In this document: positions 1-11,188 of the stretch, piece after piece
Position numbering within the stretch: position 1 is the stretch's first letter
Layout: every line of letters starts with the position of its first letter
NCBI GenBank assembly: GCA_034698045.1
Contig: JAQGAU010000156.1
Coordinates: forward strand, 1-37,549
Direction of reading: 5' to 3'
Length of the DNA: 37,549 bases
Source: Paramacrobiotus richtersi
Taxonomy: Eukaryota; Tardigrada; Eutardigrada; Parachela; Macrobiotidae
Position numbers and translations under genes: made by a program
The notes under the pieces: generated by a model
Databases searched by the model: none
The model's input: only the letters and a program-made list of their open reading frames with translations
What the model was told of the DNA's origin: nothing

Positions 1-882
1 GCTGTTAAACTGGTTTGGGTTCACAATGGTCCTCGTGTAGATCTTAGCAAATTTCCAGGCAAATGTCAAAAGAATCGGTTCAAAAAGAGACTTTCTACAC
101 ACGGGTTGTGCTTAGATTTTCTCCGGTGGTGGCGCCTCAGCCGGAAATTGCGCACACAAACCGTTTTCGCACTCGTAAATAGTGGTTAAGGAACCACAAA
201 AGGTGTACTGCATCCTTTTTTTTCAATTCAGACTTCGCGCACGAAAACTTCCCAGTGAAACATCAAAACTAAAGGTCACTCGCCTTGAATTATGGATTTT
301 CCCCGAAAACATTCGACATTTTCAGTTTTCAGCTTTTCAGTATTATCTTTATGCAACTATTTTTATTGCAACAATGCAGCAACAACCCGTACGTATTCGG
401 AGGTTTTGCATGCCGCAGCAAGTAATGTGTAAGTAAATGGATAAATAGTTGGAACGAGACATATGAATTTGCTGATACCAGCAGAGTTGATAATTATAAA
501 AATTATCAACTCAATTAACTAAACCTTTCCGAATCCTACGTCTGTAATATCGTTCGAAGTAGCAAGATTTCAGAATCTTTCAGTTAAATTCCAAAACCTC
601 AAACATTTCGAACACAAATGGGTTGCGCGCCAGCGCAACCCGCGCTTGTATATAAATGTGGTTAAAGTTAAACAGAAGAATAACTGCTTCGAGGTTGTGA
701 GTTTCGCGAAAGTGGCACACACACTTTGTTGAAACGAATGAGGAGGATTCATGGAAAAATAGTGATCTGAACTAGTGCATACAAAACATTGCGCCGCAGT
801 TTGATGTGGCCTGCTTACATAACAAAAAATCTGTAAATCTTGCGTTTTAGGGTCTAATTAACCGTTTGAATCCGGCACAGCA

Positions 883-932
883 AGACTGAAGCAGATAGGC
901 CTATCCGAAGTTAGGCCTGTCTGTTTCAGTCT
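883..932. repeat. Imperfect inverted repeat (hairpin), 20-nt arms
   Basis: Arms 883-902 and 913-932 are reverse complements at 18 of 20 positions, around a 10-nt spacer. The left arm begins AGACTGAAGCAG and the right arm ends CTGTTTCAGTCT. It lies about 45 nt upstream of a TATA-like sequence, so it may be a regulatory hairpin or the remains of a small mobile element. Confidence 0.8.
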
Positions 933-974
933 CGATGTGGTTCCGGTTTCAGATGAAAAAGTCGGTATATAATA

Positions 975-982
975 TATATAAG
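975..982 (+). promoter_or_regulatory. TATA-box-like sequence (TATATAAG)
   Basis: TATATAAG sits inside a short TA-rich run about 140 nt before the ATG at 1122. Transcription would be expected to start about 30 nt downstream, near 1005-1012, leaving a short leader. The assignment rests on position and sequence alone. Confidence 0.4.
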
Positions 983-1121
983 CCACTTGGAATCGTTTCG
1001 AGCTTATTTACATCGACGTTTTCTGGCATTCCACCGAAGCTCATCAATTTTACGGTAGTATAAATTTTCACGCTCGTACAAACTCCCAGTCTTCTACAAT
1101 CTGTCCGGTTGCCTGCTAGAA

Positions 1122-1358
1122 ATGGCATCTACTCTACGAGTGCTTTTTCTCCTTGTGCTCATCGTAATGCTGGCTTGTTGTTCGGATGGAAATCCAATAA
1201 AGGTTATCAAGACTGACAAGCTGCCTGATAAGAATACTGCTGTCCTTGTTAACAAAGTACGAAAAGTGATATCTACGATGGTGTTTGGTCCAGTTGATAA
1301 GAAACTTCGGGAGAAGGACTTTCTGAAGACCCTCAAAACACTTCCGGAGGTGCTGTGA
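1122..1358 (+). CDS. Small secreted lysine-rich peptide (78 aa), family unknown
   Basis: A single-exon frame of 78 residues begins with a clear signal peptide: MASTLR, then a Leu/Val/Ile-rich core, then ACCSDG, with likely cleavage just before NPIKVIK. The mature part, about 55 residues, is rich in Lys and Arg, has no cysteine, and ends KTLKTLPEVL. A hairpin and TATA-like element upstream support a real transcription unit. I do not recognise the family. It could be a secreted peptide hormone precursor, a cationic effector peptide or a lineage-specific secreted protein. No dibasic-Gly amidation signal is visible, which argues against a classic amidated neuropeptide. Confidence 0.6.
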   Translation: MASTLRVLFLLVLIVMLACCSDGNPIKVIKTDKLPDKNTAVLVNKVRKVISTMVFGPVDKKLREKDFLKTLKTLPEVL

Positions 1359-2333
1359 TGACCGCACGAAAGCCGGAGGCGCTGTGCAGACGGGAAGCAG
1401 AAGATGGCAAATCCACTTACAATAAGCCATGGCTGGATTCAAAGTACCCTTATTCAAGCTGACGAAATTAAAGAGAGTTTGAATTGTTACCATTTTATAT
1501 TCTTACCACTTGCAACTTTCCTACATACATTGACTGTGATAAGACAACAACAGAATCACTCTTGTAACGTTTTCATTCTCTGCATACGATGTTATATTTT
1601 GTGCGGATCTGTGCCGACCGCATAAGAATGCGCTCCTACCTATCTTGTTGTATAAAATAATTAAACACGATACTGCAACAGAAAGAACGTAACACGTCCA
1701 CTTTTCCGTTACATGTTGTGTAACGGTACGTATGCAAAATTAATACCGAATATGGACAGCGGCAAACATATATAATTCTGCACTTGTACAAAAGGTCAAA
1801 AACGACTGTGCAGGATGCATCTGGAGTTGGATGTATACAACAGCTTAACTAGTTTGCCTTACAATAAAAACTAGTCGCGAACCACCAACGAAAGGATGTT
1901 TGCACATGGATTGTCGTATAAAACAACACTTTAAAGTTTTCGCCAGCGTGTGTTATGCCGAATTAGTTCTTGCTTGAGCCCAGTGGGCCAGTTATTGCTG
2001 ATCGTATGCGTAGATAATAATGATATAACGAATGTAAGTTAGTGTGTATTCAACATTGTAAACAAAACAATGTGGGTGTTCCATATGTCTGGGGTCCTGA
2101 AAACAGCAGACGTCGGCAAAATTGATACACAAAACAGCCAAACTACTAGCTGCTGCAGGGATTACCTATAGTAAGACGCTGAAACGGCAACCAGACACTG
2201 ATAAACACAGTTATGGAGACCGGTTGAATCGCCGTAAAAAATGATCGTCAACTGCTGCAGTGTTCTGCTCGATCGATGTCAAGAACCAGGACTACATCAA
2301 TGATGCTGGCCTTTATGCATTAAAGAATTACAA
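1359..2333. other. Intergenic; 3' flank of the peptide gene
   Basis: No gene seen. AATAAA at 1863-1868 and ATTAAA near 1661 are possible polyadenylation signals for the upstream peptide gene. The rest is AT-rich and has no recognisable coding pattern. Confidence 0.4.
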
Positions 2334-4878
2334 ATGCATGAACACAAATTTTTGCTGCTGTGCGTGACTGCACTGGCAACAATGGTCCAGTTCCCATTTT
2401 CTTCCGCACAAATGCTCGAAGGACATATTGACCTTTTCCCGGGCGTTGTTTTAACTGGAGAGCGTGTCGCATCCACAAAACAACGGGGAAGATCTGGGTT
2501 TGTGTACTACGGGATTCGTTACGGAAACATTCCACAGCAGAACTGGGAGTCACATCCGCAAATCAGGTGCAGCAGGATGAAGATTGCCTCTACCTCGATG
2601 TTTACGTACCCCCGCTCGCTAATTCCACTACAAGGTTGCCGGTCATGATGTGGATTTACGGCGGAGGATTCCAAGGTAATCTTACCGGAATTTGTAGCAC
2701 TTGTTGCTTAGTTGCCATATCAATGATCTGATGGTTGTAGTTGGGGATAAGGATACGTATAACTCATCGTCCTTAGCGGATGATATCGGTGCGATCATTG
2801 TCACCATCAATTATCGGGTGTCCATCTTCGGTAAGTGCGAATAATGAGAATGATACGACCGCCGAGAATCTGCAACCTTAAGCTGATCAATTACATGTAC
2901 GTGTTCATTTTGAACGTGTGCAACTGACAAGTGAGAGAACGTTAGCATCTGCGGAAGCTTGTTTTTTCACAGGATTTTTGAGCACCGGAGATAACGTCGC
3001 TAGAGGCAATTTTGGACTTGGCGACTGCAAGCTGGCATTGCAGTGGATAACGAAGAATATCGCCAAATTTGGTGGTAATCCTCAGAAGATCACCGTTTTC
3101 GGGGAGAGTGCTGGTGGCCTAGCCACATCGGCTTTGGTGCTGGATCCAGCTGTCCGCGGTACGTGCCCATCAGAAACGGGAAATCAGACACAAACTCGTA
3201 GAGAAGCGGCTGCGCGAAGTTAACAGCAAATCTCTACGCTAGACAATAATTAATTTTGGTTTAAGCGAAGATATGTACGTAGTACGTACTACAACATTTG
3301 TACTCCACATATGTTTCGAAGCTCAAACCATAATCAATTATTTTCCAAGCTTTTTTTCGGCATTTAATGGATAACTGTACTACATACAGCATGGCCACCA
3401 AATGCCGGAACCAAATTTTACAGTATGTGGTCAGTGTAGAAAACTGCTTGTGACCTTTGAGATTCGAAATGACTACCGCAGCCTCGAACACAAAAACATT
3501 GCTTCCAGTTTTTTAATGTGTAGTATGAAGTACATCATACAGTACATTGCGTTTAGGTGCGATTCGTGCTGGAGTCTCATTCAGCGGAAGTGTCCTCGCG
3601 GATGACTGGATTCGAGATCCGCGAAAGAGCGCTGTAGAACTTGCCCAGAAAGTTGGATGTCCAACTGTCACGTCAAGACAACTTGTGACTTGTTTGCAAA
3701 GAATACCGGCACAAAGGCTTCTTTCACAAGCCCAAGCATTTGCGGGATCTCCAACGGTAAAATCGCCATTCTCCGTCATTTCCGAGGTACTACTGGCTAC
3801 GAGTTATCGAGAACTTTACAGGACCTATCTCCGTATGGGATTGTGGTGGACGGCGTTCACGTAAAAGACAATCCAGTTACTGCCGTACAAACGGCCGCTG
3901 CATCCGCTGTAAATGGACCAAATTTTGTCACTGGATATCTACGCGAAGATTTTTCGTTCATTCTATACCGTACGCGAATTTTACTTTTGTAAACATGTAA
4001 CTCATTTTTTCAGGGTGAATGTTCTTTTATAGTGACAAATCCAGAACTCTTTGACCCGAAAACAGCGATAACTTTGCCGGTGATTCGAAACATCATAGTC
4101 CGCCAGTTTTTGCCAAAGAAGGCTGGCTCTGAATGTTCGGAACCGAATTACGCTTTGGCCGAAAGAATCATGGTTCATTACAATTTCTCCGCAGCTGACA
4201 ATCGCAACTCAACGCTATTCAAGCTTTTCCATGTACGTTGCAATAGACATTTAAAACGAATATAGATGAATTAGTACTTTGTGACCTTTGCAGCTGTCTA
4301 CCGATTCACATTTGGGTTATGCTGCAGCCAAGGAATCGTTGCTGTACGCCGCCCGTCGACGTCCAGCAACCGCTTCCAATCAAGTCTTCATGATCAGTTA
4401 CGATCCCGGTTATCAGGGTTTAGGTGCACAAACGATTCGTTTCTTGTGCATGATTGTGTATTTCTCTTATCTATTCAGCTGTATTCGCTTTTCCAATTTC
4501 CTGTTCTTTTAACAGGTGCTTTTCACGGTTTTGATCTTGCAAACATTTTCTATCCGGAAATGAAAATCCCCGATCTGCGCACGAATCCACGGGTTGTGTC
4601 CAGCATGCGGAAGATGTTGCAGCAAGTGGCTTATAACGGGTACTTTTAACGTATACGTAGCCTCGAGTAAGCTACTGCGTTGACGGAATCATATTCTTTC
4701 GATGAATTTTAGACGCATCGATGCGCCGAATTTCGACCAAACTGGACGGTACATCGAATTAAAACAATCTGGAGATTGGGGTCGTGGCACGGGCAACTTA
4801 ACGCCAATGGTCCAGTTTTGGGATCAGGTGTCCAAAGCATCGTGTCCATACGGAAACCCAAATCTAAATGTAAAATAA
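2334..4878 (+). CDS. Carboxylesterase/cholinesterase-like alpha/beta hydrolase (10 exons, frame break in exon 1)
   Basis: A secreted type-B carboxylesterase that would hydrolyse esters. Exons: 2334-2675, 2741-2830, 2973-3158, 3557-3786, 3822-3926, 4014-4232, 4294-4417, 4516-4639 and 4713-4878; family motifs suggest the first is really two pieces. Visible motifs in order are a signal peptide ending SSAQ, FVYYGIRYG, EDCLYLDVY, the oxyanion loop WIYGGGF, VTINYR, the nucleophile elbow FGESAGG (Ser), a Glu in GECSF aligned with the family's acid residue, LSTD, GAFHGFD (catalytic His), and the terminal MVQFWDQ. The full triad is therefore present, at about 528 residues. Oddities: the frame shifts between YGNIP and EDCLYL near 2535-2565, where about 30-40 residues normally present in the family are also missing, and one intron is only 35 nt (3787-3821). 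It is either a recently damaged gene or an assembly error. No C-terminal anchor is visible. Confidence 0.8.
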
Positions 4879-5550
4879 CACAATGCATTCAGCGCAGATC
4901 GTTCCAAACTCTCGGTTGTTCAAATTGTTTCGTTTTGATTGTGCATTGGGTACTAATGCTATCGGTGAAAAGGACTGCGGACTCGACTGATTTCTATTTT
5001 CTTGTAACAGTTTTCCAGTTCCAACCATGTAAAACAAAACGGTGCAATCTTATCCAGATTAAATTGTGTTCATATTTCTTTGCAGAAACTTTCTACAAGA
5101 AGTCTGACTGTAACAAAATTGTCTGTTCCTTGAACTTTAGCATACAAATTTCATTGCCCTTTACCAAGATGAATAACAGGCATCTTGCATTCAGAATACA
5201 GCATCCTGATTCTTGCCTTTACTCTTTAGCTTACAAATTTGGTCTGCAACTGAACTTCCGCAGTATGCAATCCGCTTGGTGTAATACAGTGTTTTTCCAC
5301 GACATTCTTGTTCGATTTTATATTTTCTATGTCGCTTGATATTTCCGCACAACAAGCACCATCTGCGTCTTTGTTTGACATAAATACTCGAACATGCATA
5401 AAAACAAAACCCGAATGGTATAAAAACAATAATTCCATGCATCTGACCAAAAACATTCGTTAAAATTTAACATACAGTATAATCAGATGTGCAAATAGTC
5501 CAATTATACAGCGGTCATCGGTAAAAACAAAAAACACAAGCAGAAGCGGC
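4879..5550. other. Intergenic between convergent esterase and TMEM147 genes
   Basis: No gene recognised. An open frame on the plus strand (4776-5339) starts inside the last esterase exon in the wrong frame and has no motif. The stretch should contain the 3' ends of two convergent transcripts. Confidence 0.4.
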
Positions 5551-8100
5551 TCACGCATCGGTTAATGCTGTACAAAGCCCCAGCGCGACAACTCCCAGAA
5601 TCAGACTGTAAACACCCTTGAAAATCAGCGCAAACCACGCCTCCAAGTGGAAGGTATGCGACAGCACCCTATAATCAAAATAAATCGTTAATACTGTGAT
5701 CACTAGAAACTGAGCTGTTTCTGTAGATAATAACTGACACGTTGATCAGCCGATTGCAGATAATTAAAAAGGACAATTAAATTAAAAAAAAAACAATTAA
5801 ATATTAAACAAGCAAGTTCACGATGAGAAAGATAAAGTACCGCTAACCGGAAAAACGGGACATTACATATTCCGCAGTAGCATTAATTCAGGATTAAATC
5901 TGATTTATTATAAATCGGTTAAAAATAATTCCGCAAACAATTCTTACAACAATTAAATTTTTTCACTTTTTTATACCGTTTTCTTTTATTTTAAAGCCAG
6001 TTACAGGTTAATACACTTTTTTTTGTCAAATTGAACATACTGTACCATGATTCTCTTTCTATATAACTGTACAAATATTAAAAATCATTTTTATGTAAAT
6101 TTCCGAGATTGCCGTGTTCTTCGCACGTTATGTTAACAAAAAACGCAAGATTTACGAATAAGAAAAATTTTAGCTGTCATTATGAAACTTACTCGAGAAG
6201 CAATGGCCGGTAGGTGCTCATCACCAGTAATCCGATCACAGCTGGCTGGAGTGCCTTGTTGAAGTCGTTACGCGAGAGCGCCCACAGCATGGCGGCAATG
6301 GAGATGTAGTACACCTACACAAACACTATATTATGAAATAGTAAAATAATTCCAACTTCTTTATCGGAATGCTAGTAACGCACGGACGATCATATCGTTA
6401 ACCGCTGAATATTATTGAATTTATTCTGATACCAAAAATGCAAGTGAAATAGACACAAAAAACTCAAAACAAAGTAACAGAACGCAAAAAAAAACTTTTT
6501 TATACATTTGAGAATTAATTCGATTTATGGAGTCTTTTACGGCTTTTAGCTGACTATGCTATGACGCTAACTGCACAATAAATTTAATAAAATAAATGAA
6601 GTTCATTTTAGAACTAAAAAACTCTATCAACACTATCCTAGCAAATTGTACAATTTCTGTTTCGAAACAAAAACTGCACTCCCTGTTTGAGATAATGCTA
6701 ATCATAATACTTATCCAACATTTTTTATCCAGTTAATTTATCTATTTTTGTTGCATATATTGTTAACTGAGCGGTATCAATTGTCATTTCTCCACTCGAA
6801 ACATAAACAGCTCATTAACAAAGCATTAACGAATCATATTTATTATTTACATCGAAATATTCCAGCGGAAAAAAAGAGTTGTGAAATCTTTTGGTTAGTA
6901 TTCTTAGGAACGTTATACCGTAGTATTGCATCTCTCGTAGACCATTACGCATTACCGCCACTGTTCTACGCCACCACAACGGTAAATCATATAAAAAAGC
7001 CCTACTGTTGATAAAAATCTGGAAATTTCAAGAAAAACCAACACATTAAAAAACTACAATAACTGGAAAAATATGCAAAAATGATCGGAAGTAAATAACT
7101 TCAAAATGCTTACACATGAGTCGTACAAAAATTTTATTTTTATTTGTTTAAGTTTATTTAAATTTCAAGTATAAATTGTTTTTTGAATTTTTAAATTTTA
7201 TAAAAAATTTTAATCCACATCTTTACAATCCAAAACTACAAATTCAAGCTTTCTAACATAAAAAATAACACTTTTCGATCGAACAAAAAGAACGTAATAA
7301 GAGTACTGCATTGTGACGCAAAACTGTCCTATTCATAAGCGAAACCTGATATACACGTTAAATTAGTGAAAAAAGGTAACAGACACCCGTACAAACATAC
7401 CAGATTGACATTGGCCTCCATGGCACTCATGAGATGCACCCAACTGAACTCGGAACCCCGTGCATCCAGCCAAAACGGCATCAGACGAAATGCCAACAAT
7501 TCCGCAAACGCCCATCCCAATCCCGTCGCCACAAACTTCAAATCACCTTTCAACGTTAGTTTATTGACAATGTGGTGTAGAGCGGCCAAATCGATCAAAT
7601 CCACCGATAGGCGGAGGAAATCCTGCAAGAAAAGACAGTTTTGATGTTGAAGAACCCGTGAGAGTTCTTCGCGGGTTTTCTGGATTCTTCTCGGTGGAAT
7701 TTGAAAAATTATGAAATGGGGGACAGTAGGGGTTGATTTTTGTTACACACGTATGTTAATCGGCTGGCGGATAGGGTTACGGCATGGGAATCCACCACCG
7801 GGAAGATGGAGGCGAGGATTAGCATTTTCACCATCTGTGCTGCAAAGTAGACGCCTGCTGCGTAGAAGCATTTCCAAAAGGCTCGGTATTCCGATCTGAA
7901 ATGTATACATAATCATTCTGTTGTTTGCAATGCATAACATAATTGGGAATAAATATCCAGATTTTTAAAATAATTTGAGAACTGGGAACGCGGTTTCTGG
8001 CTTCGTTTTGGTTCGAAACTCACAAATTATAAAAGCGATACGTCGCCAAATATGGAAGCACTGCCAGTGCCACACAGTTGACTAGATGATAAAATGTCAT
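5551..8100 (-). CDS. TMEM147: TMEM147 homologue (ER membrane protein, 5 exons)
   Basis: In animals TMEM147 is an ER multipass protein that associates with Nicalin and NOMO and with the multipass translocon. Exons in coding order: 8100-8024, 7895-7781, 7622-7401, 6314-6193 and 5668-5551. All junctions join in frame and give about 217 residues, against about 224 in vertebrates. Recognisable segments are the N-terminus MTFYHLVNCVALAVLPYLATY, the conserved SEYRAFWKCF, SVDLIDLAALH, GLGWAFAELL, PFWLDARGSEF, NVNLVYYIS and SHTFHLEAWFALIFKG. Seven hydrophobic segments are expected. The donor of exon 2 is uncertain: GTAACC at 7780 or GTGTGT at 7750, the latter adding ten residues. Introns are AT-rich, the largest (6315-7400) just over 1 kb. 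The gene looks intact. Confidence 0.9.
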
Positions 8101-9200
8101 TGTAGATTTATAACGGGATGTAAAGGAATGCTGTAGAAATCAACAACGGATCTCACAGCAGATTTAGTTTTTGGAAGAAACCACCAACATGTCAATTTGA
8201 AAGTGAAACTCAGAAACTGTGAAAGCAGAAAATTTCCAAAATCGATACCTGATTACTGAACGTACCTGTCGTTCACATGCGTCTGGCAGCTACCGTCCAG
8301 GGTGGCTGACCCGATAACTCTTGACAAGGATGCACTGTACTTCTATATTCGGAATATATGCACATAACTTGCTGGCTGATAAATTACAACACAACGAAAC
8401 AATGTCATATAGACGGTATGTGACAACGTAAGTGAACTTGGTTATACGATGTAATAAAATGCTCCCAGTTCCGTTACATTTATAACTGGCCACAACTAAC
8501 CGAATCGTTGGTTGTTTTAGTCGTTGATATATCTACGTATACAGTAGTGACCTTTAAAAGCTACTGTGCTGTAGCCATGCAGGTTTATGCGACCTCCTCT
8601 CATTTTTCTATTTATTTAACCTTAGACTGAGATTTTCTGTTTGTTATTTGTTTACGTCACTTCACCGCACAGTGGTATTGTCGACCTGTGGTGGAGACCT
8701 CTGTGGTGGAGGCTTCTATATATGATGTGGCCATTACATGTTTTTTGTGACCTCCTCTCATTTTCTATATATTCAACAGATTGAGATTTTCTCTTCGATA
8801 TTCCTTATTTCCTTACGTCACTGTCGACTTGTGCTGGCTGCAGAGAAAATCATGATGTTATTATACTTTAGGGAAAGCCGTACTTGAAAGAAAACCAGGC
8901 CGAACATCAAACTTATGAAGGTGGCAAAAGCTGCCGAGAGTTTGGGAAGAAAAGGCGTGCTAAATTGCTACGGAATCGTCAAGTACAGTACTTATACCGT
9001 ATTCTTTTGGCCAACTAGAAACCAGATCAGATTCTGTTATCTCTTTGGTTTACTAGAATGCTTGTTTTACATATTACCGATGGTCACTGCATGTGCCCTT
9101 TGAACTGTACTCCGACGACGAATGACGACCAGACTGCGAGTGCCACGGGTTTGTCTGCTCTTGAATAAACTAAAACTCGGAGTTTACTGCATATGGGTGC
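8101..9200. other. Intergenic; upstream of TMEM147, with a direct repeat
   Basis: No gene recognised. Contains the imperfect direct repeat 8574-8694 / 8729-8837. The promoter of the minus-strand TMEM147 gene should lie just above 8100. A short open frame at 8915-9103 has no family resemblance. Confidence 0.4.
8574..8837. repeat. Imperfect direct repeat (two copies of about 110-120 bp)
   Basis: Copy 1 (8574-8694) and copy 2 (8729-8837) share in the same order: GCCAT, GACCTCCTCTCATTTT, a TTCTAT..ATT..AAC run, GAGATTTTCT, TTACGTCACT and GTCGAC.TGTG.TGG. Small indels separate the shared blocks. This is a local tandem duplication or a pair of degenerate elements. Confidence 0.75.
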
Positions 9201-9606
9201 ATGTCAGTACATACATTCCAGCTAACTTTATTATCAATCAAAACAAATCCAAGAAACACGACGAAACAAGGACAGGTAATGACGCAAAACTGCCTAATCG
9301 TCAATCGAAACGGGAGTTTTGATCAGCTGGCTGTTGAAGTCAGCCTGCTAATCTCGAAAACATCTGTATCACCCACTTGCAGTACGAGGATGGATGTCAT
9401 TACTATAACGTCCCTGTTTTAGTTTTTATCAAGCGACATGTAATCGTAACAAACTGCACGCTATGTATTTGCTAGCCGTTGCACAGGGTTCCCTTTTTGC
9501 TCACCACAAAAACGACGCCTGCGAGTCCTGGTGTAGGGATATGGGAGCTCCGTCTCCGGGAGGTCTTTGTATCGGAATGCCTGCCCAGTGTGTGTACCTG
9601 CAGTAG
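9201..9606 (+). CDS. Possible small six-cysteine secreted peptide gene (3 exons, tentative)
   Basis: Pieces 9201-9275, 9344-9439 and 9487-9606 join at GT-AG borders, all in phase 0, to give 96 residues. The last two exons hold six cysteines, in the contexts NICITH, EDGCHYY, NDACESWC, GGLCIG and AQCVYLQ-stop. An even cysteine number in a short C-terminal region suggests three disulfides, as in secreted defensive or signalling peptides. The C-x3-C and GGxC elements recall cysteine-stabilised alpha-beta peptides, but the usual final CxC is absent. AATAAA at 9837-9842 supports a plus-strand transcript. The N-terminus (MSVHTFQLTLLS) is a weak signal peptide, so the true first exon may lie elsewhere. 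No toxicity is implied; function unknown. Confidence 0.35.
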
Positions 9607-11188
9607 ACTGCACTACTTCTACGTTCGACGGGATACAAGCTGTTCTGGCACGTGCCCTTTACAAACTTATCGAAATGCATTGCGCCAGACCTCGTGATGC
9701 GTGTTTTAAAATCGTTATACATTTGTTGCTGTGCAATGTACACGTGCTGTTCTGCTTCACACCTCTGTAGTTTGTTTCTAATGGTGATGCAACTTCACCA
9801 CGTATACTCTGGCGCTGTTACCCGGAGTAAAGCTTGAATAAATCCCTGCAATTACTTTTTTAATTATGATAGAACGGGGTGATACATATCTAAGAAAATG
9901 CGCGGAAAATAATTATTCGAAGCTCGTTAGTCTTAAAATAAATCCTTTACTAAACAAATGATGCGTTCCGGATCGTCGTGCAGAATCTTTAGAAAATATA
10001 ACACCGTAATAAATGGTTTAAAAATAAACTTTAGTAAATAAAAAAATTTTAATACTGAACGTACGCATACAGATGCAGTGAGGTAGGTTGCTAACGCGCG
10101 CTGACAGTTTTATGCACATTTACATAATATACGCATGTTGAGTTTTTGTGGGGTAAAAAGTGTGCATTTTGCAGGTCTGTCTTTGTAAAGCAAATAGAAT
10201 GTCAAGTACTTCGAAAAAGCATATTGAGTGAACGCAGTCGAAGTATATGCATATCAGATTTGAAGGGAAATCAGCAGTAACTGCCCTGCTAAAAACTGCT
10301 TCCCTTATCGGCTTCTGTAACTGGCAATGTTTTCTTCCTTTATGATTAGGCGAATGAGAACAAAATTGTATTCCGAAGTTAAATCCAAATATTTTTTAAT
10401 TACCGCGGTTATAAATGGAGTTGCGCAACCAGATTACAGACATGATCCATCTGACACGGTGACAGTTCAAGTTAACCGGAAGTGGTTGGGAAACGCACTC
10501 GGCTGTTGCCGAAATTGGCCTGTCAAGTGACAAATGCGAGGCAAATTGTAATTTTATTGTAGTACTACGGTAAATACATAACTGTTGACAAGTTTTTCCC
10601 GTCACGAGTATTTGTATTCATCCAGACGGATGAAAAGGTTGCTGTGTCCTCCATTCAAAGATCATAAGTTGGGCATCAATCGTTATCTATCATGACACTG
10701 ACCTTCCCCTTTATTGGAGCTACACGGCACCGTTGCTCCCAGCGGAGAACGGCATACAAACGCACGTTTGTGGCAGATCAAGCCGCACGCTTGATGAGTG
10801 GGATCAATCTCAACTCGGTTGGGTTTGTGCGGTTGTGCCAGTAGAAAAATAAAGGAGAGACAGTTAGATCTTCGTGACCAGCACATCGTCCCACGCTTTG
10901 ATGTAATTACAAAAACCCTTGCAGATGTTGTAGACAGGTTGACAGTTTTTTACGTATTTTCAATCTACATAGTGCATCGATTTGCCAGCGACTGGATTGC
11001 ATATTTAAACGAAAGGAAATCATGGGATTAATCAGCATTCTGGGTCACCGTTCGAAATTGTGTCCCATCCGGATGTTTGGATGTGTGAACACGGCGCTGC
11101 GGACGTCCTTGTTCGTCTTTAATATCCGGTTACGCAATCGCTCTTGACCGATCATTGTACAATAAAGAATGCCACTGACCCGCTGACT
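9607..11188. other. Intergenic; upstream of the receptor guanylate cyclase
   Basis: Mostly AT-rich sequence. A short, more GC-rich island at about 10683-10850 is open in several frames. On the plus strand 10692-10844 reads 50 codons from ATG to TAG, followed at once by AATAAA (10848-10853). I see no family motif. The TATTTAAA-like run near 11001 and the leader up to 11188 may belong to the cyclase gene. Confidence 0.35.
9837..9842 (+). terminator. Polyadenylation signal AATAAA
   Basis: Canonical AATAAA about 230 nt after the stop of the tentative six-cysteine peptide gene, on the same strand. Confidence 0.4.

Larger units (their letters stand above)
1..1121. other. 5' flank of the secreted-peptide gene; no gene recognised
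   Basis: I see no convincing coding sequence here; the open frames are short and carry no recognisable motif. The region holds a strong hairpin at 883-932 and a TATA-like run near 975-982. Both lie in the likely promoter of the small secreted-peptide gene that starts at 1122. Confidence 0.5.

Noticed and set aside
4776-5339. 187-codon open frame on the plus strand
   Set aside because: It begins inside the last esterase exon in a different frame, then runs into AT-rich flank. It has no motif, and the esterase reading (MVQFWDQ, stop at 4876) explains the start.
10683-10886. Cysteine-containing minus-strand frame and overlapping plus-strand frame at 10692-10844
   Set aside because: The region is open in several frames at once and none shows a family motif, so coding status and strand cannot be decided.
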